NCBI GenBank assembly: GCA_026400595.1
Contig: JAPLOT010000255.1
Coordinates: forward strand, 1 to 17,096
Direction of reading: 5' to 3'
From: Alphaproteobacteria bacterium
GTDB lineage: Bacteria > Pseudomonadota > Alphaproteobacteria > Rhizobiales > Aestuariivirgaceae
DNA length: 17,096 nt
Both the position numbers and the translations under genes were made by a program. The notes below the pieces were generated by a model. That model had not been told where the DNA came from. It was given only the letters and a program-made list of their open reading frames with translations, and did no database searches. Positions 8,026-14,351 of the stretch are shown piece after piece (positions within the stretch are counted from its first letter, which is position 1; each line of letters starts with the position of its first letter).

Positions 8026-9215
8026 CACAAGGCTGGTCCGATCAGGGCAAGCGCGGTGCGGGTGTCCTCGGGAAAGACGATCTTCTTCCGGCCCTCCTGC
8101 CATTGTACGATCATCTCGAGGCGCTTGACCTGAATCCCCGTACGGTCAACCGCGAAGCGGCCAAGGACGGAATAGGTGTCGAGCGCATAGAGCGCCGTAC
8201 GGACCGCCGCCCGGTCCAGCGTGCCGGCCGCCAGCACCGCCGCATGGAACACTTCACCTGCCGCATAGGCGGTGGCCGCATGGTAGCTCGCGTCCTCGCC
8301 ATAGCGCTGTCGAAAGGCTGTTGCGAATTCCCGTGACCGCGGGAAGGGAGCATTCGGTTCCCAGATCGATGTCGAAAAGCTGGTGTCGCCGGTGAATCCG
8401 AGCTGCTCGGGCCAGAACGGCAGCGCCGGCCCGACCGTTGCATAGAAGGCCCGCGGCATCCAGCCGAGATCCTGGAGGGCACGGCGGGCATTCAGGGCCT
8501 CTGCCAGATGGCCGGAAACCATGACGAGGTCGGCGCGCTGGTCCCGTGCCTCCCGCATGAGGTGCGACAGGTCAGACTGGCCCTTCGGAAACTCCTTGTC
8601 GAACACGATCCTGAACTTGAGGAAGGGAGCCCACTTCTTCGTGCCCTCGGCGCACTCGCGCGAGAAGGCATCGTCGGCATTGATCACGGCGATCGTCGCG
8701 AGACCGGCCTCATGCCCGAGCTTCAGCATCCCCTGTGAGTAGCGGCTGGCCTGCGTCCACATGCCGAAAACGCCGGGATAGTTTTTCTGCCAGATGGCAT
8801 CGGAGGATGCACCGGCAGCCAGCAGGGGAAGGCCGGCGCCGGTGACGATCGGCACGATCTGGAGCGTGATCTCGCTCGAATAGGGGCCGAAGACGTGGTC
8901 GATGCCGCCTGACGAGGTGTAGTCCGTGTAGATTGCGCGCGACTGCGCCGCATCGCTCTGGTCGTCGCGAATCTCCAGTTCGACGGCGCGGCCGAGAATG
9001 CCGCCGCGCGCATTGACCTCGTCGCGCCACAACTCATAGGCGCGCTTCTGCATGAGGGCCGGCGCGGCATAGATGCCCGTCAGTCCGAGCGACACGCCGA
9101 TACGGAGCGGCTTGGCTGCCCGGGAGCCAGGGAAGCCTCCTCCCGCCGCAAGGGCTGCGAGCGCCAGAACGCCGCGCCGCGGCATGGGTCGCGACAGAAG
9201 TGGCTTCTGCCTCAT
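8025..9215 (-). CDS. Periplasmic substrate-binding protein, HAAT/Leu-binding type (SBP1)
   Basis: The 396-residue product has a Tat-like export signal (PRRGVLALAALAAGGG near residues 12-25, probable cut after SRA). It is followed by the type I periplasmic binding fold of the branched-chain amino acid/amide family: KPLRIGVSLGLTGIYA, NARGGILGRAVELEIRDD, VFGPYSS, and the second-lobe segment ASYHAATAYAAGEVFHAAV. Length is normal. GGAG lies seven bases before the ATG, which also overlaps the SBP2 stop by four bases. No permease or ATPase gene is nearby and the next gene is a histidine kinase, so a sensory rather than transport role is likely. The ligand cannot be read from the sequence; aromatic compounds, amides and short carboxylates are all known for this family. 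Confidence 0.94.
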   Translation of the reverse strand: MRQKPLLSRPMPRRGVLALAALAAGGGFPGSRAAKPLRIGVSLGLTGIYAAPALMQKRAYELWRDEVNARGGILGRAVELEIRDDQSDAAQSRAIYTDYTSSGGIDHVFGPYSSEITLQIVPIVTGAGLPLLAAGASSDAIWQKNYPGVFGMWTQASRYSQGMLKLGHEAGLATIAVINADDAFSRECAEGTKKWAPFLKFRIVFDKEFPKGQSDLSHLMREARDQRADLVMVSGHLAEALNARRALQDLGWMPRAFYATVGPALPFWPEQLGFTGDTSFSTSIWEPNAPFPRSREFATAFRQRYGEDASYHAATAYAAGEVFHAAVLAAGTLDRAAVRTALYALDTYSVLGRFAVDRTGIQVKRLEMIVQWQEGRKKIVFPEDTRTALALIGPAL

Positions 9216-10236
9216 TGCTGCGCTCCGCCGAAGACCGGTTCGGCCGTGCGGCGCTCATCCGGCCAGACGATCTCCTTCCGGCCGTCGATCCATTGAACGA
9301 CCACGTCGTCACGCTTCGTCTGCATGCCGGAGCGATCGGGAAGGAAGCGGCCGATGATCGTCATGACATCCATGCCGAAAAGCACCTCGCGATAGCGGTC
9401 ACGGTCGAGCGAACCGGCCTTGCGCAGGGCCATGATCATGATCTGGCAGGCGGCATATGCCGCAGCCGCATGATAGGATGGTGCCACACCGAACCGCTTC
9501 TCGAAGGCTTCGGAGAACTCCTGGGAAGCGCTGCTCTGCCCTTCCGCCGGTGGTTCCCAGATCGACGTCGTGAAGGCCTTGTCGCCAAGCGGGCCAAGCT
9601 CGGTGAGCCAGGCGGGAAGCGACGGCCCGACGGTCGCGAAGAAGATGGGCGGCATCCATCCGGCCTCGGCGAGCGCGCGGCGCATGCGGACCGCCTCGTC
9701 AAAATAGCCGGCGACCACCAGGACCTCGGTGCGCGCGGCGCGGATCCGCGCGATCATGCGCTGGTCGTCACGCGCGTCCGCGGGGAGCTCCTCGTCCAGC
9801 ACGAAGCGATTGAACTTGAGAAAAGGCGCCCACTTTCGGGCTCCTTCGGCAATCTCCTTCGAGAAGGCATCGCCGGCATGGACCAGCGCGACGCGCGTCA
9901 TTCCGCCTTCGTTTGCCAGCCCGAGAATTCCGATCGTGTAGCGGCTCGCGGGCGTGATGACCCCGATGATGTTGCGATATCCGCGGCGCCAGAGTCTGTC
10001 GGCGGCTGCCCCCGGTGCAAGCATCGGATAGCCGCCCTCCTCCGCCCGAGGACGCCGCCCGCATCGTTTGCCTCGGCCTGACAGAGTTCATAGCTTCGCT
10101 GCTGCATCTCGGCTTGCAGGGCGTAGCGCCCCGAAAGTCCCAGCGAGACACCGATTCGAATGGGATCAGCCGCCCAGGCAGGCGCACAGAGTCCGGCGGC
10201 CAGCATGAGGAAGACGAGCGGCAGAAACCTGCACAT
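9212..10236 (-). pseudogene. Second HAAT-type substrate-binding protein (SBP2), broken by an internal deletion
   Basis: The frame starting at 10236 gives a secretion signal (MCRFLPLVFLMLAAGLCAPAWA) and then DPIRIGVSLGLSGRYA...DAGGVLGRR, which aligns with the N-terminus of SBP1. It then runs out of homology and stops at 9898. Homology resumes in another frame at AEEGGYPMLAPGAAADRLW (about 10050) and continues unbroken to the stop at 9212, matching SBP1 to its end. Compared with SBP1, about 46 residues between GILGR and GLPLL (the segment with EIRDD and FGPYSS) are missing, so the lesion is a deletion of roughly 140 bases that also shifts frame. The junction holds GGGCGG twice (GGGCGGAGGAGGGCGG), consistent with slippage between short repeats. 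An assembly or sequencing error is the main alternative. Confidence 0.85.
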
Positions 10237-10327
10237 GGCAAGCGGTCCTACTTACGGATCCGGCCTCCGCCTCGCACGATCCGAGTTGGAGACGCGTATC
10301 TGGTTCAATTCCAGTCCCAATGAGCCC

Positions 10328-10343
10328 TGCAGGATTCCTGCCA
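10328..10343 (-). promoter_or_regulatory. Candidate sigma54-type promoter of the SBP-kinase-regulator operon
   Basis: The minus strand reads TGGCAGGAATCCTGCA, matching TGGCACG-N4-TTGCW with the right spacing; the mismatches are C to G in the -24 box and the first T of the -12 box to C. The invariant GG and GC are kept. The predicted transcription start is near 10318, giving an 82-base leader to the SBP2 ATG. The same bases contain a palindrome, GCAGGA-T-TCCTGC, so an operator is an alternative reading. Confidence 0.42.
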
Positions 10344-10353
10344 AGCAAGAAGA

Positions 10354-10366
10354 AAACCACTTGATT
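10354..10366 (-). promoter_or_regulatory. Candidate IHF site upstream of the SBP operon promoter
   Basis: The minus strand reads AATCAAGTGGTTT, matching the IHF consensus WATCAANNNNTTR at all but the last base. It lies in an unusually A/T-rich patch at about -36 to -48 from the predicted sigma54 start, where IHF often bends DNA between activator and polymerase. It overlaps an inverted repeat ACTTG...CAAGT (10359-10380). Confidence 0.35.
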
Positions 10367-10558
10367 GAATTTACACAAGTTTCTGCCATGTGGCCAGACG
10401 GACCGGCAACGCCTTGCCAGATCGCGCCGCGGAACCGGCGGATTCATGTCGAGGTGGTTGCCCCTGAAGGCCACGCCTTCGCCGGCCTTCTTCGACTTTG
10501 CGGCCTCCCTGGCGCCCGGCAGGACGTCATCAGGCGCCGAGGCCAGGTCCGCCAGACG

Positions 10559-11077
10559 CTACGGTTGCAGCAGCGACCGCAACCGCTGCAATGCCCTGGA
10601 GAAGCCCTTCAGCGAAATGCCGAACTTGATGGGCTGATCGGTTTCCGCGGCAATTGCCGAGATGGTGAGACTGGTACCCTTCTCCAGCTTCTCCAGACTC
10701 GCTGCATCGAACTGGAGCCTGACCAGGCAACCCACAACGTAGCAGGTCTCGAATGCAAGCTTCTGCCCGAATGCCACGTCATCAACGGCCAGTATCACGC
10801 CGTTGGGGAAGCGCAATCCGAAGGGAAGGGCAAGCGTTCCAGCCGTGCCGTCCGGGCCGGCGGCCTGAAGCTCCATGGCGAGCAGCCGCTGGTTGGCATT
10901 CTCGCGGCTGAACTGCTGCTGGGACATGAGGCAGAGTTTTTCGCCCTTGACGACCTGACAGTTCACCACCCAATCGCCATGGGTCTCGCTGATCGAGGTC
11001 GCACCGCCCAGCAGGCCTGCGCCGGACTTCGTTTCCTGCGCCAGGCCAGGACATGCCTGTCCCGCCGCGACAAGCAA
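10559..11077 (-). CDS. IalB-family secreted protein, start uncertain
   Basis: The 172-residue frame carries the IalB (invasion-associated locus B) signature: THGDWVVNCQ, a cysteine-containing EKLCLMSQQQ, NQRLLAMEL, and a second cysteine pair in FETCYVVGCLVRL, ending with a KFGISLKGFSRAL block. Family members are small periplasmic or outer-membrane-associated proteins of alphaproteobacteria; the role is known only for pathogens such as Bartonella. A cleavable signal is expected, and LVAAGQACPGLAQ resembles its end. The only standard start in frame is the TTG at 11077, which leaves no basic n-region. Just upstream, other frames hold an ATG (11103) and a Lys-containing segment (KQWL) that would fit a signal peptide if a frameshift is assumed. 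It may therefore be decaying, or may use an unusual start. Confidence 0.7.
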   Translation of the reverse strand: MLVAAGQACPGLAQETKSGAGLLGGATSISETHGDWVVNCQVVKGEKLCLMSQQQFSRENANQRLLAMELQAAGPDGTAGTLALPFGLRFPNGVILAVDDVAFGQKLAFETCYVVGCLVRLQFDAASLEKLEKGTSLTISAIAAETDQPIKFGISLKGFSRALQRLRSLLQP

Positions 11078-11138
11078 GAGGCCCGCGAACAGATCAGAGC
11101 CATTGCTTCAGGGAGTCCGGGCAAGACGATGCTTCCCG

Positions 11139-11441
11139 TCAGGCCGATTTCGAAGCCCGTGCCACGGCGCGCGTCCCCTGCTTTCGCGCCCTGATGACCG
11201 TTACCCTACATGGCGCTTCCGGCGCGCCCTTCGCGGATACGCTTCTCAGGATGTTTCGCATCGTCGAACTGCAGCGCGTGTTGTTGCCCTTCTCGTCCAG
11301 CGAGGCGCCAAGCGCAGTGCGGTCGAGTTCCGCACCTTCAGGCACACTTTTGAAACCTTCATGCAAACACCTGTCAAACACGAAAAGCTCAACTGTTGAG
11401 TCCACAAGCACCGTTGCCTGGCCGTGAGGACCGTCAGCCAC
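11139..11441 (-). CDS. Doubtful hypothetical protein
   Basis: A 100-residue frame starting with GTG. The middle (VPEGAELDRTALGASLDEKG onward) has coding-like codon use, but no family is recognised, no ribosome binding site precedes it, and it has neither signal peptide nor membrane segment. Its start lies inside the palindrome at 11439-11450. It may be a remnant of a longer gene or chance. Confidence 0.2.
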   Translation of the reverse strand: MADGPHGQATVLVDSTVELFVFDRCLHEGFKSVPEGAELDRTALGASLDEKGNNTRCSSTMRNILRSVSAKGAPEAPCRVTVIRARKQGTRAVARASKSA

Positions 11442-11450
11442 ACGCGTGTG
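11439..11450. repeat. 12-base perfect palindrome
   Basis: CACACGCGTGTG is perfectly self-complementary. It lies 7 bases before a second inverted repeat (11458-11474) in a stretch without a confident gene. It could be an operator; no known regulator consensus is claimed. Confidence 0.5.
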
Positions 11451-11457
11451 TCACGAA

Positions 11458-11474
11458 CTGCCCTGTCAGGGCAG
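11458..11474. repeat. 17-base inverted repeat, possible operator or hairpin
   Basis: CTGCCCTGTCAGGGCAG has perfect 8-base arms around one T. As RNA it could form a six-pair stem with a five-base loop. Its centre lies about 164 bases upstream of the predicted sigma54 start of the small secreted protein, within enhancer range, but its sequence differs from the palindromes near the pspA-like operon. Confidence 0.5.
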
Positions 11475-11604
11475 GCGGGATTTGGCCTTCGCCAAACTGC
11501 CGGATGGCCACGTTTTGCCGGTCAACTGGGCTGCAACCCCCAAGCAAGTTCCATTTCTTCACTTATCGCAACAAGTTAGTGAGTTGCGTCGGCTCTCATC
11601 CATC

Positions 11605-11620
11605 TGGCAGGCGCTTTGCA
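11605..11620 (+). promoter_or_regulatory. Sigma54-type -24/-12 promoter of the small secreted protein
   Basis: TGGCAGGCGCTTTGCA, preceded by C, matches TGGCACG-N4-TTGCW at every fixed base except one (C to G in the -24 box), with exact spacing. Transcription is predicted to start near 11630, leaving a 61-base leader to the ATG at 11691. Confidence 0.65.
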
Positions 11621-11680
11621 AGTCGAACTGCAGCTTGAGCGCGACGGTGTCGCGGCAAGCAGTAAAGCACGCCAACCAAT

Positions 11681-11684
11681 GGAG
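11681..11684 (+). promoter_or_regulatory. Ribosome binding site of the small secreted protein
   Basis: GGAG lies six bases before the ATG at 11691 and decides that start over the in-frame ATG at 11679, which overlaps the site. Confidence 0.7.
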
Positions 11685-11690
11685 AAAGAC

Positions 11691-11936
11691 ATGTTCAAGA
11701 CCCGGCAAATCACGGTTGCAGTCATCGCCACCGCATTCCTGCTCTCTTTGTCGACCGGCACGACCTACGCAGCGAAGAAGAATGTGCGTGAGACCATGAC
11801 CGCAGAGCAGAAGAAGGCCGCGCGCAAGCGCGGCATGGAGTGGTGTCGAAACAAGTTTCAGAGGGACGGCTACACCCAGATTGAAAAGGTCATGATTCGA
11901 GAGGACGGTGGAATCACCTGCTACATTCGTCGTTGA
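11691..11936 (+). CDS. Small secreted cationic two-cysteine protein
   Basis: The 81-residue product has a clear Sec signal peptide (basic MFKTRQ, a hydrophobic core, probable cut after TTYA at residue 27). The mature part of about 54 residues is rich in Lys and Arg (TAEQKKAARKRGMEWC) and ends with DGGITCYIRR. The two cysteines could form a disulfide in the periplasm. Small secreted proteins of this shape are common but uncharacterised in Rhizobiales; I recognise no named family. It is the only plus-strand gene in the central region and has its own sigma54-type promoter, which links it in principle to the regulator encoded at 4922-6271. Confidence 0.7.
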   Translation: MFKTRQITVAVIATAFLLSLSTGTTYAAKKNVRETMTAEQKKAARKRGMEWCRNKFQRDGYTQIEKVMIREDGGITCYIRR

Positions 11937-12129
11937 ACAGGAGACGGTAGCCGATCACCAGACGTTCGGATGTGATGTATGGATATCCCTTGCATCGCAA
12001 CGCGCACAAATCTCATTCAGGCCACAGTGACGACCAGGACTCGGCAAGGTGGCCTGAGGCAACGATTGTTCCGGCATCAGTTTGAAAACGCACCTGACAT
12101 GAGGCGGCTGGCAATCGCATTGGGTGTAG
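11937..12129. other. Intergenic stretch, nothing recognised
   Basis: This lies between the ends of the small secreted protein (+) and the small membrane protein (-). No clear terminator hairpin with a T-tract and no supported reading frame were seen. Part may be decayed 3' sequence of the membrane gene. Confidence 0.4.
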
Positions 12130-12570
12130 TCATCGCCCATTCTCCAAAACGTCGCTCTGAACGAGCATGTATGCCCTCGTCTGTCGATGCGCGTTTTCTC
12201 GTTCTTGGTCGATTGGCTTAAGCATATTGGCATTGGCGTCGCTGGCCCATTGAAGGCTGTAGACGAGGGACACAATGCCGACCAGGCCAATCGTCACCTG
12301 GGCAACGGTCAGGACAACCAAGACAAAGGCCCACTCCGCCATTTCCTGTTGGGCCGCCAGATCGTACTTGAATCGTTGTGCTTCACGATTGGCGTCTACG
12401 GAGGCTATCGCACACTTGGCACCCCCAAGAAGCGTCCCCGCGTCTTCGAGACAGCCGCGGGAATGCTGCTCAACAGTTTCATGTTCGTTGGAGGACATGC
12501 TTTGGCGCCGTTCAGCGTGCTGGCGTTGGTATTCTCGCAGTTCGAGCCATTCCCAGGTCCTGATGGTCAT
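12130..12570 (-). CDS. Hypothetical single-helix membrane protein, possibly truncated
   Basis: The 146-residue product has one clear membrane helix (about residues 79-110, WAFVLVVLTVAQVTIGLVGIVSLVY), preceded by AAQQEMAEW and followed by a soluble segment ending NAHRQTRAYMLVQSDVLENGR. The pattern of helix then REN/Q-R-AY resembles a widespread family of hypothetical membrane proteins often found in accessory regions, in which a beta-rich domain of 100 or more residues normally follows the RAY motif. Here the frame stops just after it, so the gene is probably C-terminally truncated. No good ribosome binding site precedes the ATG at 12570 or the internal Met at residue 25. Codon use is less G/C-biased than in neighbours, suggesting transfer. 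Confidence 0.48.
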   Translation of the reverse strand: MTIRTWEWLELREYQRQHAERRQSMSSNEHETVEQHSRGCLEDAGTLLGGAKCAIASVDANREAQRFKYDLAAQQEMAEWAFVLVVLTVAQVTIGLVGIVSLVYSLQWASDANANMLKPIDQERENAHRQTRAYMLVQSDVLENGR

Positions 12571-12808
12571 GCATCAAGAGGCCAGTAGCAGGTTGAGGCC
12601 CTGACCCTCTCCTCTCATCGCGATACACGCTTTGTCGATGTATGCCGGCAAACAGGGCACTTCCAGGATCGGCCCAAAGCGGACATTCCGCCATCCGTGC
12701 CATTTTGACTCTGCTCAACAGAAGCATGTCGTTCATCCAGGCCTCTTCCTTCGGAAGCCTTGAATCAACACCATCACCGATACGCAACGACCCTGACGAG
12801 TTCCAAGC
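12571..12808. other. Intergenic stretch with a possible dispersed-repeat remnant
   Basis: No gene is supported. The minus strand around 12667-12692 reads CGGAATGTCCGCTTTGGGCC, which resembles (from memory) a sequence seen in many Rhizobiales intergenic regions and often mistranslated as short proteins beginning MSALG. No flanking repeats or transposase domains are visible. Confidence 0.3.
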
Positions 12809-14224
12809 CTAGCCTCTCAATCGGAACATCCAATCGAGAGTCCGCTTTGCGCGCCTGCCGTACGGCGGTTGCAGAGCGAGCTGGATCGATGACATCGGTC
12901 CCTGCTGGAACACGGGCCTGAGTTTCGAAAAGGTGATGAAACCCTCATAGCCATGATAGTGCCCCATCCCGCTCGCGCCGACGCCGCCGAAAGGCAGGTC
13001 GTGCTGACCCACCTGCACGATCGCCTCGTTCACACCGACGCTCCCCGAGATGATGCGGGTGATGTACATGTCGGCGAGGCGCTTGTCGTTGGTGAACGGA
13101 TAGAACGACAGCGGCCGGTCGTGGCTGTTCACGTATTCAATGACCTCCTCCGGGTAGCGATAGCTCTTGATCGGCAGAAGTGGCCCGAAGATCTCTTCCT
13201 GCATGATCGTCATGTCTTCATTGACGTCGAGAATGATGTGAGGCGGCAACTTGCGCGAGGCTATGTCCGGCTTCTGGTCGGGAGCGAGGTTCACCACTTT
13301 GGCTCCCTTTTCACCTGCATCCTGAAGCATGGCCGTGAGGCGATCATAGGCGCGCTGGTTGATGATCGAAGTGTAGTCGGAACCATTGAGATCAGGATAT
13401 CTCGCGGCCACAAGGCGGCGCGCATTGGCGACAAACTCGTCGGTCTTGTCTTCTGGCAAGAACAGGTAGTCGACATTGACGCAGACCTGGCCGGCATTGA
13501 GGCACTTCGCCCACATGATGCGTTCGGCGGCCGTCTTGATCGGGAAATCCGGGGCGACCACGGCAGGAGCCTTGCCCCCCAGCTCCAGCGTCACCGGGCA
13601 CAGGTTGGTGGCGGCCGAGGCCATGACGGCACGACCTGTCGCGCTCGAGCCCGTGAACACGAGGTGGTCGAAGGGCAGCGACGAGAATGCCGGACCCCGC
13701 CCGCCGCATTCGAAGAAGGTGAGCTTGTCGGTTGGCAAGTAGCGGGCGCTGATCTCAACCAGAAGCCGTGAGAGATGCACCGAGTTCTCCGACATCTTGA
13801 CCATGGCGCGGTTGCCGGCGGCCAGGATGTCGATGAGCGGCCCAAACGAGAGCTGGATGGGAAAATTCCAGGGCACAATGACTCCGACAACCCCGAGAGG
13901 CTGAGGAATCACGCGATTGCTTGCCCCTGGAAAGACAAGCCAGTCGACCGTCCGCTTCTGCGGGCGCATCCACTTTTCCACGTGAGAAATCGCGCTTCGG
14001 AGTCCTTCCCGCACGGGAAACAGTTCGAGCAGTCGCGTTTCGATCGCTGACCGCACGCCAAAGTCCGCATCGATAGCCGATATGATCTCGGTCTCGTTTT
14101 CCGAGAGCATGCGGTGCAATGCCCCAAGGTCAGCACGGCGGCTCTCGGCGCTGGGAACCGGGTCCTTGAAACAGGCGGCGCGCTGGCGCGCGAGGCAGTC
14201 GGTGAATTCAGCCGGGGCTTCCAT
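12809..14224 (-). CDS. Aldehyde dehydrogenase, coniferyl-aldehyde dehydrogenase type
   Basis: The 471-residue product is a complete NAD(P)-dependent aldehyde dehydrogenase: N120 in VPWNFPIQ, the nucleotide-binding FTGSSATGR, general base E214 in LELGGKAP, catalytic C248 in NAGQVCVNVDY, and the C-terminal PFGGVGASGMGHYHG block. The spacing, the absence of an N-terminal extension and the DY after the catalytic Cys fit the class that includes coniferyl aldehyde dehydrogenase, which oxidises aromatic or medium-chain aldehydes to acids; the true substrate is open. The ATG at 14224 is preferred (GGAG upstream, N-terminus like family members); the ATG at 14254 adds ten residues and is possible, while the frame is open to 14386. 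The alcohol dehydrogenase upstream probably supplies its substrate. Confidence 0.94.
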   Translation of the reverse strand: MEAPAEFTDCLARQRAACFKDPVPSAESRRADLGALHRMLSENETEIISAIDADFGVRSAIETRLLELFPVREGLRSAISHVEKWMRPQKRTVDWLVFPGASNRVIPQPLGVVGVIVPWNFPIQLSFGPLIDILAAGNRAMVKMSENSVHLSRLLVEISARYLPTDKLTFFECGGRGPAFSSLPFDHLVFTGSSATGRAVMASAATNLCPVTLELGGKAPAVVAPDFPIKTAAERIMWAKCLNAGQVCVNVDYLFLPEDKTDEFVANARRLVAARYPDLNGSDYTSIINQRAYDRLTAMLQDAGEKGAKVVNLAPDQKPDIASRKLPPHIILDVNEDMTIMQEEIFGPLLPIKSYRYPEEVIEYVNSHDRPLSFYPFTNDKRLADMYITRIISGSVGVNEAIVQVGQHDLPFGGVGASGMGHYHGYEGFITFSKLRPVFQQGPMSSIQLALQPPYGRRAKRTLDWMFRLRG

Positions 14225-14351
14225 AGGTTGAATTTCTCCATTCTGAGCAATCATGAAGCGCCCCCCGATCAATTCGGCAGCCAAGACAAGCCTGCGTTCC
14301 ATTCGCCTTCCGGTGCCGAAACCACGGAAGGCTCCGGGTGCTGGCGAGCCC

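Larger units (their letters stand above)
11078..11690. other. 600-base stretch without a confident gene
   Basis: No convincing protein family is visible here. It contains one weak minus-strand reading frame (11139-11441), two tight palindromes (11439-11450 and 11458-11474) and, at its right end, a sigma54-type promoter and ribosome binding site serving the small secreted protein at 11691. Codon and base use are less G/C-biased than in the operons on either side, suggesting accessory or decaying DNA. Confidence 0.5.

Noticed and set aside
6505..8133. A 542-codon plus-strand open frame opposite the histidine kinase
   Set aside because: The opposite strand carries a complete kinase with all motifs; this frame shows only mirror-image His/Arg/Asp-rich sequence.
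10166..10474. A 102-codon minus-strand frame between IalB and SBP2
   Set aside because: No family, signal or ribosome binding site; it overlaps the SBP2 start and the promoter region. It is the open continuation of the IalB frame after its stop.
10160..11194. A 344-codon plus-strand open frame across the IalB-like gene
   Set aside because: It is antisense to a recognisable family, its translation is low-complexity Arg/Gln/His-rich, and no domain is seen; long antisense frames are common opposite G/C-ending codons.
12687..12702. Perfect TGGCACG (-24 box) on the minus strand upstream of the small membrane protein
   Set aside because: The bases at the -12 position read GCGG instead of TTGC, so the second half of a sigma54 promoter is absent.
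12512..12787. A 91-codon minus-strand frame considered as a transposase remnant
   Set aside because: No DDE or helix-turn-helix motif, no terminal inverted repeats and no flanking direct repeat could be seen; it overlaps the membrane gene.
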